NCBI GenBank assembly: GCA_016707005.1
Contig: JADJIQ010000001.1
Coordinates: 556,001-620,000 of the forward strand
Source of the DNA: Ignavibacteria bacterium
GTDB lineage: Bacteria; Bacteroidota; Ignavibacteria; Kapaibacteriales; Kapaibacteriaceae
DNA: 64,000 bases
Direction of reading: 5' to 3'
Below are positions 35,501 through 44,538 of this stretch, piece after piece (position 1 is the first letter of the stretch; every line of letters begins with the position of its first letter). Both the position numbers and the translations under genes were made by a program. A model generated the notes under the pieces. It searched no databases, was not told where the DNA came from, and saw only the letters and a program-made list of their open reading frames with translations.

Positions 35501-36009
35501 GTGAGGGTATGAACCGCGTGGGGCAGGGTGGACAGCAGATGGACGAGAAGCAGCGTGGTGAACTTGGTCGGCTCGCCGGACAACAGGGCAGGGCGCTCAA
35601 GGCATTGCAGGAGCTTGAGCAGGAGCGCAAGAAGATCGTTGGTGACAAGAAGCAGCTTGGCGACCTCAATCAGATAGCGCAAGACATGCAAGAGGTGATG
35701 TCCGACATGCAGTCCGGCAACATCACTCCCGAAACACGTCAGCGTCAGGACCGGATCCTTTCTCGTTTGCTTGATGCATCACGGTCGATGAACGATCGTG
35801 ATTACGAGAAGTCACGAGAGTCCAACAGCGGTCAAGACGTCACACGTCGTTCCCCAGGCGCCATCGATCTACCCGAGCAACAACGTCAGTCCATGCGCAC
35901 CATGATGCAACAGCTTCGTCAGGGATATTCCAAGGACTACGAGAACCTCATCCGTCAGTATTTCGAAGCCCTGCAACGTCAGCGACTCTCTCCAAGCGCA
36001 AAACCATGA
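32548..36009 (+). CDS. DUF4175-like membrane protein with long Gln/Glu/Lys/Met coiled coil
   Basis: 1153 residues, GTG start 32548. Two N-terminal membrane helices (about 25-80), a third near 150-170, Ig-like beta domains facing the periplasm (about 185-520), then a 400-residue coiled coil (about 525-925) extremely rich in Q, K, E and M (for example KAEELMQRQEELQKRMDQVVQKMEEM), and a Gly/Gln-rich tail with repeated QGGQGQ-type segments. The plan matches DUF4175 proteins of Bacteroidota. Role unknown, probably an envelope-spanning or scaffold component. Overlaps the next gene by 4 bases. Confidence 0.78.
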   Translation: MTRQQIIARLHSTARSEQAWSAVRGLGYASIVVSSVVLVFLLTEAILNGSMQVRTVLWWTMIAAALGAFGYWVVPGLLRMFGLLPLESPTETSLRVGEAYEDVGDMLCNVLQLTEEGAGTSELAAAAFTSVAHTVENKDFGVIIDRRRPRFAALVGLASIVGLVGITALTPGILGAAWARIVNHNVSYVPPAPFKLTISPKKTSVMRGTATQIEVTATGVAPAEITVHIREAGSDRYQPFVIRRDTGSTYHYQLPGLAQTVQFYAEAAWLEDGVRTDTGMISVIDRPLVRTLTGRVVPPSYTRMPPTDISEQQADVTALTGSHVDVSIVANKDLAEARLVIISSAGDSSAVDTSIVSLEARGTLAKGRFTVSRTGTYHIELRDKNGQVNADPVKYGIVALTDAYPMISLLEPTQNVELDKEALVPIVASIADDYGFSRLRLYYRLTASRYAEPEKNFRSFDIPIIGEGAVLDVPYIWNMAKVDITPEDAYEFYLEVADNDQFGGPKTARTSTLTVRMPSLDEVFAESDKTQENAQRELKNLAKEAEEVKREAEQLQRELQKQQSQQKQEASWSEKKKAEELMQRQEELQKRMDQVVQKMEEMTENLQQNQAISPETLKKYQELQKLMKEVKSPELARMQEQLKKAMDQVSPEELQKMMKEFKFNEEEFKKNLERQLNLLKRMQAEQKVDELQKRAEELARKQDELQQRTEQSNPNNKEENKKLAEEQRRLEEDLKRLAEEAKELEKLMKEVGQDMPQEKMEQAQKDLDPQGTQEKMDQASDQMEKGEKQEASQKQQQASQNLQRFAQQMKNMKREMKRNSQKEAMRQMQKGINDLLDVSKQQEELREQMKNMDPNSSQYPQMAQKQQKLQESMQNIANNMMQLGQKSTSVSPEMAQDLGDALQGMKDAMQSLSDRNGSKAQQSQSGAMSSMNSAASRMSESLASMMQGEGAGQGGQGQTPGQGEGRGMSPFQRLQQLADQQQSIGEGMNRVGQGGQQMDEKQRGELGRLAGQQGRALKALQELEQERKKIVGDKKQLGDLNQIAQDMQEVMSDMQSGNITPETRQRQDRILSRLLDASRSMNDRDYEKSRESNSGQDVTRRSPGAIDLPEQQRQSMRTMMQQLRQGYSKDYENLIRQYFEALQRQRLSPSAKP

Positions 36010-36359
36010 TCAAGTTGCTTGCACTCACATCATTGCAAGCCATCCTTGGCGTTGGCGGGATCGCCATGCTCACACGTGCACTACATGGCAAGCCCATGGA
36101 GCTGCGCGTGATCACTACAGCGCTCTTCACCACAGAAGGCATGATCGGAGCGGTGATCCTCTTCGGCTCCTTCATCGTAATGAGCGTCATCCTTTCCTTT
36201 GCAAAGATGAGCGTCTACATCCCGCTCAACACGGCGCTTACATTCCTTGTGACCATCATCCTCACCGTTGCGATGGGTCAGGAACGCGTCACCCTCACCA
36301 CCGCCCTGGGCATGGTCCTCATCGTAGCCGGCGTAGCATTGGTGAGTGCAAAGAGTTAG
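36006..36359 (+). CDS. Small four-helix membrane protein, EamA/SMR-like
   Basis: 117 residues, four hydrophobic helices (about 3-25, 35-60, 65-88, 92-114). SVYIPLNTALTFLVTIILTVAMGQERVTLTTALGMVLIVAGVALVS matches the C-terminal half of EamA/small multidrug resistance transporters, but the conserved Glu of helix 1 in EmrE is not visible, so drug export is not implied. ATGA overlap with the DUF4175-like gene suggests it belongs to that operon. Confidence 0.65.
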   Translation: MIKLLALTSLQAILGVGGIAMLTRALHGKPMELRVITTALFTTEGMIGAVILFGSFIVMSVILSFAKMSVYIPLNTALTFLVTIILTVAMGQERVTLTTALGMVLIVAGVALVSAKS

Positions 36360-36447
36360 GCATCTCGCGCTAGCGTGACTTAGTTACCATGGAGGCGTTG
36401 GGAACTTCATAGAATGCATGATTCTCGAAATCTGCATTGAGGCCCTT

Positions 36448-38040
36448 ATGCGTTCGCTCATCACGATGCTGGTACTACTGATCTCGGCTCTTTCTACTCA
36501 GGCCCAGTGGACCGTGCAGCTGAAACCACGGACCATTACAGGGATGCCTGGTTTGCAGTCATTTGCAGCTGCCGAATTCTCCGGACGTTGGCTCTTCATT
36601 GGCGGCAGGATAGACGGACTTCATCAGCGACAACCCCCGCGGTCCTTCCTTGCCTCGGAAAACAACACCCACATCTGGCTCGTTGACCAAGTCCGCGGCT
36701 CCGTCAAGAGTGTCTCGGTGAGCTCCTTGCCGGTTGATCTTGCTGACCAGCTCAGCTCAACGAATGTTGAGTTTGAACATATCGGCACCCGACTCTACCT
36801 CATAGGCGGGTACGGATTCTCTCGGTCAGCCGGTGATCATGCAACGTTCAATGCCATGATCATCGTCGATCTGCCAAAACTCATTCAAGAGATCGATAAG
36901 GGGGCGTTAACAGAAGCCCCATTCAAACGAGTTGTTGATGACCGACTTGCCGTAACGGGTGGCGGACTCGGAGTGCTTGGTGATGAGCTCGTACTTGCCG
37001 GAGGACAACGATTCGACGGACGTTACAATCCTATGAACGGTCCGTCCTTCACGCAGAAGTATACCGATGAGGTGCGGTTCTTTCGATTCGATACCACTGG
37101 TCCGACTGCGCGCATCACCGACTACCGCACATTCACCAACGCTGTTGAGCTCCATCGTCGCGACTACAACTTTGTGCCGATAGTACGGCGCGATGGGACG
37201 TATGGCTATACCATGTTCTCAGGGGTCTTTCAGATCCCGGATGATAGTCCATACCTGACCCTCGTCGATATCGATGATTCGGGCTACGTTGTTCGTGACG
37301 GAGCACGTCAGTATCTGAGCCACTACCACAGTGCCGTTTTGCCAATGATCGATTCTGCGGAGGGGGCGATGCATACTGTCTTCTTTGGCGGAATGAGTCA
37401 GTATGACATTGACGGCACGGGCACACTGACACGCAATGACAGTGTACCGTTCAGGCGCACCATCAGCAGGATGTCGCAACATGCCGACGGTACAACACGC
37501 GAAACAAAACTCACTGTCTCGATGCCCGACCTCCTTGGTGCAGGAGCGGAGTTCATGATGGATCCTAGTGTGCCAACCACAGCTCATGGAGTGGTGTTGT
37601 TACATCAAATGGTGGGTGACACGTTGAAGATGGGTTCCATCGTGGGTGGTATTCGGAGTAGCGCGCCCAACATCTTTTGGGTGAACGACGGAACGCAGAG
37701 TACGGCCAATGCAACGATCTATGATGTGTCGTTGATCAGAACGCCAACGAACATAGAAGACGATATCGTCGTCAATTCGCGATCTGTCCTATCGGCTCGG
37801 ATCCTCAGTCAAACCCCTACACACATCACCGTTGCCTTTGCCCTTGCAGACCGAACCGACATCTATGCCATCATTCACACCATCGGAGGTGAGATCCTTG
37901 CCGAATACCGCAGAGGTCCGTTCGATACCGGCAAATATGATCTTCGGTTGGATGTCCAGAACATTGCCTCACAGCCGCTCTACATTTCGATCCATGCAGC
38001 AGGAGAAGTAGTGACGTTGCCCGTTGGACATCTTCGCTGA
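36448..38040 (+). CDS. Secreted kelch-like beta-propeller protein with T9SS-like tail
   Basis: 530 residues from ATG 36448, which follows GAGG and starts a signal peptide (MRSLITMLVLLISALSTQAQ); an in-frame ATG at 36418 would spoil it. Motifs RWLFIGGRIDG, RLYLIGGYGFS, ELVLAGGQRFDGRYN and TVFFGGMSQYD, spaced about 70-120 residues apart, resemble kelch blades. The last ~75 residues (IYAIIHTIGGEILAEYRRG ... LDVQNIASQPLYISIHAAGEVVTLPVGHLR) resemble a type A sorting domain. I do not recognise a specific family; probably a surface protein. Confidence 0.65.
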   Translation: MRSLITMLVLLISALSTQAQWTVQLKPRTITGMPGLQSFAAAEFSGRWLFIGGRIDGLHQRQPPRSFLASENNTHIWLVDQVRGSVKSVSVSSLPVDLADQLSSTNVEFEHIGTRLYLIGGYGFSRSAGDHATFNAMIIVDLPKLIQEIDKGALTEAPFKRVVDDRLAVTGGGLGVLGDELVLAGGQRFDGRYNPMNGPSFTQKYTDEVRFFRFDTTGPTARITDYRTFTNAVELHRRDYNFVPIVRRDGTYGYTMFSGVFQIPDDSPYLTLVDIDDSGYVVRDGARQYLSHYHSAVLPMIDSAEGAMHTVFFGGMSQYDIDGTGTLTRNDSVPFRRTISRMSQHADGTTRETKLTVSMPDLLGAGAEFMMDPSVPTTAHGVVLLHQMVGDTLKMGSIVGGIRSSAPNIFWVNDGTQSTANATIYDVSLIRTPTNIEDDIVVNSRSVLSARILSQTPTHITVAFALADRTDIYAIIHTIGGEILAEYRRGPFDTGKYDLRLDVQNIASQPLYISIHAAGEVVTLPVGHLR

Positions 38041-38121
38041 TAAGGGCTCGACTTGGAAATAGGAGCTGTATGTCCGAAATTAGTGGCTGTTCTATCGATC
38101 ACCACCGTTTGGAGAATGGAC

Positions 38122-39505
38122 ATGGAGCGGAAAAGACGAAGCTGGGCCGAACCGTATAAGATCAAGATGGTTGAGCCCCTTGTGATGACAACACGCGAAC
38201 AACGTCTGCGTGCCATCGAAGAGGCCGGATACAACACCTTCTTGCTTCGATCTGCCGATGTCTACATCGACCTCCTTACTGACTCCGGAACGAGTGCGAT
38301 GAGTGACCGTCAATGGGCGGGCATGATGATGGGGGATGAGGCCTACTCCGGCTCCGAGAACTTCTATCATCTGGAGAATGCCGTTCGTGAACATTATGGG
38401 TACACCTATGTGATCCCAACACACCAAGGCAGAGGTGCAGAGCATCTCATCTCCAAGATCCTCATCAAGCCGGGTGATGTTGTTCCGGGGAATATGTACT
38501 TCACAACCACGCGCCTCCATCAAGAGCTTGCCGGTGCTTCGTTTGAGGACATCATCGTTGATGAAGCGCATGATCCAACGTCCACCTTTGCTTTCAAAGG
38601 CAACGTTGATCTGACAAAACTTCAGTCGTTGATCGACCGCGTTGGTGCAGATCGAATCCCATACGTCACCATCGGTGCTACTGTGAACATGGCAGGGGGT
38701 CAACCGATCAGCATGGCCAACCTCCGCGCGGTGCGAGAACTCACCGCCGCACAAGATCCGTGTTGTCCTTGATGCCACGCGTGCTGTTGAGAATGCATGG
38801 TTCATCAAGGCCAGAGAAGAAGGATATGCCGACAGATCAGTAGCAAGCATCCTCTTGGAGATCTGTTCCCTCAGTGATGCCGCAACCATGAGCGGGAAGA
38901 AGGATCTGCTTGTGAACATCGGCGGATTCCTTGCTATGCGTGATGAGTGGATCTACAACGAAGCTCGTACGCTTGTTGTGGTGTATGAGGGTATGCATAC
39001 GTATGGCGGTTTGGCCGGACGTGACATGGAAGCAATGGCCATTGGGATCAAGGAGGCAGTGCAGGACGATCATATCCGTGCTCGGGTAGGCCAGGTAGAG
39101 TACCTCGGAGAACAGCTCATTGAAGCAGGAATTCCCATCGTATTGCCCATTGGTGGACACGCCATCTACCTCGATGCAAAACGCTTCCTCCCGCACCTCA
39201 CGCAAGATCAATATCCTGCACAGATGTTGGCTGCCCAGTTATATATCGAAGGGGGCATACGGGCTATGGAGCGGGGGATCGTTTCCGCCGGACGTGATCC
39301 GAACACCGGGGCACAGCGCTATCCCAAGCTCGAACTTGTACGACTTACCATCCCACGTCGGGTCTACACCCAGGCCCACCTTGACGTAACCGCCGAGGTG
39401 GTGATGGACCTCTTTGACCGTCGCGAATCCATCCCCGGTCTAGAGATGACCTACGAACCACGCTACCTCCGATTCTTCCAAGCACGATTCAGCCCCCTCC
39501 AATGA
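38122..39505 (+). pseudogene. tpl: Tyrosine phenol-lyase, frameshifted
   Basis: PLP enzyme that would cleave L-tyrosine to phenol, pyruvate and ammonia. The first frame (ATG 38122 behind GGAG) reads correctly to NLRAVRELTAAQ, then hits TGA at 38770-38772. The second frame continues in perfect family register from KIRVVLDATRAVENAWF (38753) through the PLP-lysine block TMSGKKDLLVNIGGF to RRVYTQAHLD. The break is in GCCGCACAAGATC (38746-38758); one missing CA pair explains it and would restore one residue relative to the paralogue. MERGIVSAGR near the end carries the phenol-binding Arg of tyrosine phenol-lyase, unlike tryptophanase. Either a real inactivation or an assembly error. Confidence 0.82.
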
Positions 39506-40872
39506 CCATCATCGAACCCTTCAAGATCAAGAGTGTGGAGCCCATTCGCTTCACAACACGCGAACAACGCGAACAACTGCTCAAGGATGCGGCCTACAAT
39601 CCGTTCTTGCTGCATGCCGATGATGTGCTCATCGATCTCTTAACGGATTCCGGTACAACGGCAATGAGTGCGCTTCAATGGTCGGGCATCATGAACGGCG
39701 ACGAAGCCTATGCCGGATCGCGGTCATATTACCGTTTTGAGAATGTGTTGCGTGCTCTTACCGGCTTCACCCACATCATCCCCACGCACCAAGGTCGGGC
39801 AGCTGAGAAGATCCTCTTCTCTCTCGTAGGGGGCGTTGGCAAGGCGATCCCCAACAACACCCACTTCGATACCACTCGAGCCAACATCGAATACTCCGGA
39901 GCCATTGCGATAGATCTGCTCAATGCTGTTGGAAAGCAGCCATCCGTGCGTGCCGATTTCAAGGGCAACATGGACGTGGATGCTCTTGTTCAGCTCATCG
40001 AGCGCGAGGGAGTAGAGAACATTCCGCTTGTGATGGTCACCGTCACGAATAATTCAGGGGGCGGACAACCCGTCTCCATGGCCAACATCAAGGCCGTGCG
40101 CGCTGTGTGTGATACCTACAAGATCCCGCTCTTCCTCGATGCATGCCGATTCGCAGAGAATGCCATGTTCATCAAGATGCGCGAGCCGGGATATGAGAAT
40201 GTGTCCGTGCGCGATATCGCCCACGAGATGTTCTCTTTGGCCGACGGTGCAACGATGAGTGCAAAGAAGGACGGCATGGTCAACACCGGCGGTTTCCTTG
40301 CAATGCATGACGGTGTGCTGGCAGAACGTGCACGCACCGTGCTGATCGTGACGGAAGGGTTCCCAACCTATGGCGGACTTGCACGAAGAGACCTCGAGGC
40401 AATGGCGCAGGGGTTAGAAGAGGTACTTGAAGAGGACTACCTGCGGTACCGACTGCGGAGCGTGGAATACTTCGGCGACAAGCTCCGTGCGGCTGGCGTC
40501 CCGATCCTAGAGCCGACAGGAGGTCATGCCGTCTACCTCGACGCAAAACGGTTCGCTCCGCACATCCCTCCATCACAGTTCCCGGGTCAAGCCATCAGTT
40601 GCGCTATCTATCTCGAAGGGGGCATCCGTGGCGTAGAGATCGGTTCGCTGATGTTCGGAACAACAGACGAGCAAGGTCAACACGTTGGACCGGACATGGA
40701 GCTCGTTCGACTCGCCATTCCGCGCAGAGTCTACACTCAAAGCCACATCGACTATTGCTCAGAAGTGATCATCAACGTCTACAACCAACGCGAATCACTC
40801 CGCGGCATGAAGCTAACGTATGAGGCAGAATATCTGCGTCACTTTACTGCACAGCTGGAGTATGTTGAGTAG
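39502..40872 (+). CDS. tnaA: Tryptophanase (L-tryptophan indole-lyase)
   Basis: 456 residues, ATG overlapping the upstream stop (ATGA). Splits tryptophan into indole, pyruvate and ammonia with PLP. The PLP lysine is Lys256 in TMSAKKDGMV; HQGRAAEKILF and THFDTTRANIEYSGA match the family. Near the C-terminus GIRGVEIGSLMFG has Ile where tyrosine phenol-lyase has its phenol-binding Arg, so tryptophan is the likely substrate; the pseudogene next door shows the other version. Ends RRVYTQSHIDYCSEV ... LTYEAEYLRHFTAQL. Its 3' end overlaps the convergent membrane gene by 29 bases. Confidence 0.9.
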   Translation: MTIIEPFKIKSVEPIRFTTREQREQLLKDAAYNPFLLHADDVLIDLLTDSGTTAMSALQWSGIMNGDEAYAGSRSYYRFENVLRALTGFTHIIPTHQGRAAEKILFSLVGGVGKAIPNNTHFDTTRANIEYSGAIAIDLLNAVGKQPSVRADFKGNMDVDALVQLIEREGVENIPLVMVTVTNNSGGGQPVSMANIKAVRAVCDTYKIPLFLDACRFAENAMFIKMREPGYENVSVRDIAHEMFSLADGATMSAKKDGMVNTGGFLAMHDGVLAERARTVLIVTEGFPTYGGLARRDLEAMAQGLEEVLEEDYLRYRLRSVEYFGDKLRAAGVPILEPTGGHAVYLDAKRFAPHIPPSQFPGQAISCAIYLEGGIRGVEIGSLMFGTTDEQGQHVGPDMELVRLAIPRRVYTQSHIDYCSEVIINVYNQRESLRGMKLTYEAEYLRHFTAQLEYVE

Positions 40873-41323
40873 AAGCATTCTTCATCAGGAAGAACGCACC
40901 GATCCCCATCAGTAACGTGGCAGGGAAGGCAGAGCCGATGCCGAGAGGCATCACAGCAACGAAGAAGGTCATAGCGCCGATGGCTGCGAAACGCTGCCAT
41001 CTTCCGCCGAGCATCATACCGAGTGCTATAAGGCCTTGACCAATGGCTACTGGGATGATCACCGCCAGGGTATTACTGGAAAACCACCCGTCGATGAAAT
41101 CCACGAGGAATGGGAAGACAGCAAAGTAGGCGTAGTCCGCATACACCTCCGGAGTATCGAGCACGGTGGTGATGTTGAACCAGCAGGCCCAGCCGAAGAG
41201 CGCAGTATAGAGGTAGCGAGAGGCTATAGGCCACTTGGCTGCGGTAATGGCAAGGATAGCACCACCGGCGTTTGACACGCCGTAGGCTATCCAGAAGGTA
41301 GAGTCATCGTAAATGATCTGCAT
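40844..41323 (-). CDS. Hypothetical five-helix membrane protein
   Basis: 159 residues, about five hydrophobic helices (YGVSNAGGAILAITAA; YLYTALFGWACWFNITTVL; FAVFPFLVDFI; LAVIIPVAIGQGLIALGMML; FAAIGAMTFFVAVMPLGIGSAFPATLLMGIGAFFLM). No known motif. It lies 8 bases downstream of... more precisely, the CHAD gene's stop lies 8 bases beyond this gene's start on the same strand, so this gene is the downstream member of the pair transcribed from the CHAD gene. Convergent overlap with tnaA. Confidence 0.6.
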   Translation of the reverse strand: MQIIYDDSTFWIAYGVSNAGGAILAITAAKWPIASRYLYTALFGWACWFNITTVLDTPEVYADYAYFAVFPFLVDFIDGWFSSNTLAVIIPVAIGQGLIALGMMLGGRWQRFAAIGAMTFFVAVMPLGIGSAFPATLLMGIGAFFLMKNASTQHTPAVQ

Positions 41324-41331
41324 GGTTCAAT

Positions 41332-42099
41332 CTACCAATCCCGGCACAATGAAGCTACCGTTGTTCGTGCCGAGCGAACATCGGTTCTGATCATGTTCTT
41401 CAAGAATTGACGGATCGTGTGACGCGAGTCATCGCTGATGGTGCCCTCCGGCAGGTCACCGGTCCAAACACGTGTAACAGCATGATCGTGGATGGCGCCA
41501 AGGAAGGACTCAACGTCTTCCACTAAGGAATGTCGACGTTTGTTTGTGCGATCATGCACCGGAGCAAGATCCAGGAGATACGTGATGTCCTTGAGGTCCC
41601 TTCGGATCTTGTGCAAGACCTCCATATCGTCGAGGTCCTTACAGATCTTGCACACATGTTTGTATCGACCCTTGATGTAGTGGTCGCGTGCTCGCTCCAT
41701 GCTGAGATCTGTCATACCGGCGAGCACCTGCTCTGCCGCAGAACGCACAGTCGATAGGGCTGCATCATCCAGAATGGAAAGTTCGTGTTTGAGCGAATGA
41801 ATGGACGATGCTCGTATCGCACGAAGTCTTCGCAATACGAACGACACATCGATCGATCCCTCTTTTGCGATCTCTGCAATGATGGCGATCATGATCTCCG
41901 GCTCACGTACACGGCCGCATGCATGATAGAGTGGACGCAGCGCCTCCAACATCTCGCTCTTGTCCAATGCACGCATCACCGACATCACCTTCTTGGTGGC
42001 AACTCGCATCTCATGCACATGCGAACTCGAAACAGAAATGCGCAGGGCCCCAACCTCTGTAAGAAGTCGCAGCCACTGCGCATTGTAAAACATCTTCAT
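41332..42099 (-). CDS. CHAD-domain protein
   Basis: 255 residues of mainly helical, basic sequence. HEMRVATKKVMSVMRALDKSEML is the conserved first CHAD helix (HxxRVxxKK), and a second HKIRRDLKDITYLLDL repeats it, giving the two-fold helical bundle with a positively charged channel. CHAD domains bind inorganic polyphosphate, so a polyphosphate-linked role is likely. Starts ATG 42099, 11 bases from a tandem-repeat array that ends at the stop of the neighbouring ompA-like gene. Confidence 0.82.
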   Translation of the reverse strand: MKMFYNAQWLRLLTEVGALRISVSSSHVHEMRVATKKVMSVMRALDKSEMLEALRPLYHACGRVREPEIMIAIIAEIAKEGSIDVSFVLRRLRAIRASSIHSLKHELSILDDAALSTVRSAAEQVLAGMTDLSMERARDHYIKGRYKHVCKICKDLDDMEVLHKIRRDLKDITYLLDLAPVHDRTNKRRHSLVEDVESFLGAIHDHAVTRVWTGDLPEGTISDDSRHTIRQFLKNMIRTDVRSARTTVASLCRDW

Positions 42100-42109
42100 T
42101 TCATTTGAA

Positions 42110-42147
42110 TTCGCTGTTCGCTATTCGCTACTCGCTATTCGCTATTC
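42110..42147. repeat. 7-bp tandem array overlapping an ompA-like stop codon
   Basis: Five copies of TTCGCTA-type heptamer (minus-strand unit GAATAGC). On the minus strand the first unit contains the TAG stop of the PD40-OmpA gene (42142-42144), its GAA being the last glutamate codon. Fills the space to the CHAD start. Confidence 0.85.
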
Positions 42148-43602
42148 AACGACTTTCATTTCGACGCGGCGGTTGGCGGCGCGGGCTTCATCGGTTGCGC
42201 CTTGAACTGCTGGTTGACGTTTCCCAAATCCCTTTGCCTCGAGGCGGGTGGCTGGTACGCCCCCTGCAACAACATAGTTCAGAACGGACTGTGCACGACG
42301 GAGGGAGAGGGCATCGTTGTAGTCATCGGAACCTTGATCATCGGTATGACCATCAAAGCGAAGTTTGATGGTCGGGTTCTCGCGAAGGAGTTCGATGATG
42401 CGTTCGAGTTCAGGGGTTGACTCGCTTTTTAGTTCTGACTTGTCGTAATCGAAGAAGACCAAAAGTCGGGCTCCGCCCTTAGTAAGGGGCGAGAGATCGA
42501 TATCCTTCTTCACGGTTGTTCCCTTTGCACCAGGCGGAACTTCATACCGTTCTGTATGGAAGACGTAGCCGGGTGCACTTGCTGTGATGGAATAGATCCG
42601 ACCCGGTGTGAGCGTCACATAATATTGTCCGGATTGATCATCACTGCGAAGTCCGGCTACCTTCTTTCCCGTAGCAAGATCTGTTACGGTGATCGTGGAT
42701 CCGAGTGGAACCTTTGTTGTGGCATCGGCAACAACACCCTCAACAAGCGTGACCGCTTCAGAAGGGAATGGATTGGGTGTTACGGTGTAGTTGTCGTAAT
42801 CACCATTCGAGGTTGTGCGACTCAGCAACGCCTGATCAGAATTCGGAAGTGCGGAGTAGAACATTTCGTCAGCGGCGGTGTTCACAGGATCGGAAAGTCT
42901 GCGGATATCGGTCACAGCCGACCCAGAGATCTTTGCAACGTAGATATCAAAGCCACCTGCTCCACCGGCACGGTCGCTGGAGAAATAGATCGTCTTTCCG
43001 TCGGCAGCGATCACCGGAGACATCTCACTCTTTGCCGTATTGATCCCGGCAAGGGGCTTTGCTGCACCCCACGAAGAACCTCCCCATGTGGCAACGTAAA
43101 TATCTGTTTCACCGTTGCCGCCCGGACGGTCGGAGACAAAGTAGAGCGTGCGACCATCAGCGGTGATCGACGGATGAGCGTCGTAGAAATCGGTGTTGAT
43201 CGCTGCGCCCAGGTTGGTCACTTCGATCCACTTCCCGTTGACCTTGCGAGCGGAGTAGAGATCTGTTCGACCACGTCCGTCAACATCGTTCTCATATGAG
43301 GCAAAGATGATGGACTGACCGTCAGGCGTAAGTGTACCCGACCCGCTGTGGGTTGCATCGTTCACATCGCCAAGCAGGTTGGTAGCGGCGGTCCAGCCGC
43401 CACTTGTACGCTCCATGGTGCGAAGGCGTTGTCCATCGCCCCCTTCATCAGAAGTAAAGATGATCACGCGGCCATGATTTGTGTAGGCCGGTGCGAAATC
43501 GTCAGTGGATGTGTTGTTATCGAGAGGTTCGATCCGGATGTTCTGCGCCGATGCCATTGTACAGGCGAGAAGGAGCAGGATCGGTAGAATGCGTGATACC
43601 AT
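42142..43602 (-). CDS. PD40 beta-propeller/OmpA outer-membrane protein
   Basis: 486 residues from ATG 43602, behind GGAG, starting a signal peptide (MVSRILPILLLLACTMASAQ). A PD40 (WD40-like) propeller with SDEGGDGQRL, DGQSIIFASYEND, DGRTLYFVSDRPGGNGETDIYV and DGKTIYFSSDRAGGAGGFDIYV; a carboxypeptidase-regulatory-like domain (about 300-370, VEGVVADATTKVPLGSTITV); and a C-terminal OmpA domain (FDYDKSELKSESTPEL ... RFDGHTDDQGSDDYNDALSLRRAQSV) that should bind peptidoglycan. This architecture is common in Bacteroidota, including type IX-associated PorE-like proteins. Downstream of two barrel genes. Confidence 0.88.
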   Translation of the reverse strand: MVSRILPILLLLACTMASAQNIRIEPLDNNTSTDDFAPAYTNHGRVIIFTSDEGGDGQRLRTMERTSGGWTAATNLLGDVNDATHSGSGTLTPDGQSIIFASYENDVDGRGRTDLYSARKVNGKWIEVTNLGAAINTDFYDAHPSITADGRTLYFVSDRPGGNGETDIYVATWGGSSWGAAKPLAGINTAKSEMSPVIAADGKTIYFSSDRAGGAGGFDIYVAKISGSAVTDIRRLSDPVNTAADEMFYSALPNSDQALLSRTTSNGDYDNYTVTPNPFPSEAVTLVEGVVADATTKVPLGSTITVTDLATGKKVAGLRSDDQSGQYYVTLTPGRIYSITASAPGYVFHTERYEVPPGAKGTTVKKDIDLSPLTKGGARLLVFFDYDKSELKSESTPELERIIELLRENPTIKLRFDGHTDDQGSDDYNDALSLRRAQSVLNYVVAGGVPATRLEAKGFGKRQPAVQGATDEARAANRRVEMKVVE

Positions 43603-43616
43603 GTGGTGCTCCTTTC

Positions 43617-44498
43617 TTACAGCGTGAACCAAAGTGAGAGAGATGCCTGAAGGCTGTTCAGACTTCCAGTCGAGATCTCTACTACTCGAGAAGGGGGATT
43701 GGTGATCTCCTGCGTGTTATCGAGGAGTGATGTAGATGTGTCGTACTCCGTGAACATGTATTGGTACCCAACGCGGGGTACGAGGTGGATCGTAGACGTG
43801 AGAGGGATCATGTAGCCAAGTCCAATATCGAGTCCGAAACGTGTTGAAGGATTTGCCGTGCCCGTTGTTGTGTTCGAAGTAGAGGTCAATGTGAACTGAC
43901 CATTTTCATCAACGAACCTACATGCATCAGCTGGGTCGATCGCTTGATTGACGGTTGATTCAACATCGGAGACAGCAACCTGGATCACAGGGCCCAGATG
44001 GGCAAAAAATCCATCGGTGATGGAGAAACGGATCAATGGATTCATCGTGAAGTAGCTGATCGTATTGGTATAATCCACTGCGATCTCAGCTTGCACTACG
44101 TTTACATTACCGTAGCCATCGAGGACCGAGCAATCTCGTACAACATCATTCTTGCTACCGCTCACGGACTTCATGTCGTACAAGAATCGTCCACCGATAG
44201 CGATCGATTTTGATACGGCAACCTCGGCATAGAGTCCAAACAGAGGTGAGATACCACTTCCGGACGCAAAGGTATTGAAGAAGGACGTTGAGGATGCCCC
44301 TGTTACATCACGTGATGTCGTCGAATAGTTGATCCCGGCCTCGAGACCGAGGCGCCAGGTAAGCCCCCTACTGCTGGACTTGCGTTTGCCGGATTCCACG
44401 GCACCGGGACGACCCTTTGGGCGAAGAACGTCTTCTTGTGCAGGCAGGGCCACGCAGCCGACGATGAATGCAATGATGAGACACGACCAAGTTCTCAC
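43617..44498 (-). CDS. Outer-membrane beta-barrel protein (paralogue A)
   Basis: 293 residues from GTG 44498, chosen because GGAGGG lies 4 bases upstream and the product then begins with a clean signal peptide (RTWSCLIIAFIVGCVALPAQ). Mature protein starts QEDVLRP, as in the neighbour at 44539-45477. It alternates hydrophobic and polar residues and ends in an aromatic strand (LQASLSLWFTL), typical of outer-membrane barrels. Shared blocks are SRDVTG, GSGISPLFGLYAEVAVSKS and RFLYDMKS. Function unknown. Confidence 0.75.
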   Translation of the reverse strand: MRTWSCLIIAFIVGCVALPAQEDVLRPKGRPGAVESGKRKSSSRGLTWRLGLEAGINYSTTSRDVTGASSTSFFNTFASGSGISPLFGLYAEVAVSKSIAIGGRFLYDMKSVSGSKNDVVRDCSVLDGYGNVNVVQAEIAVDYTNTISYFTMNPLIRFSITDGFFAHLGPVIQVAVSDVESTVNQAIDPADACRFVDENGQFTLTSTSNTTTGTANPSTRFGLDIGLGYMIPLTSTIHLVPRVGYQYMFTEYDTSTSLLDNTQEITNPPSRVVEISTGSLNSLQASLSLWFTL

Positions 44499-44538
44499 TG
44501 ATCCCTCCAAGACTATTGTAGACAAGAGAAGGCGCAAT

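Noticed and set aside
38740..38775. Programmed ribosomal frameshift in the tyrosine phenol-lyase gene
   Set aside because: No slippery heptamer, no downstream pseudoknot that I can see, and one residue appears missing relative to the paralogue, which fits a 2-base deletion better.
42556..43299. Open frame of 247 codons antisense to the PD40-OmpA gene, rich in Cys and Gly
   Set aside because: A mirror of the propeller repeats on the other strand; no ribosome-binding site or known motif.
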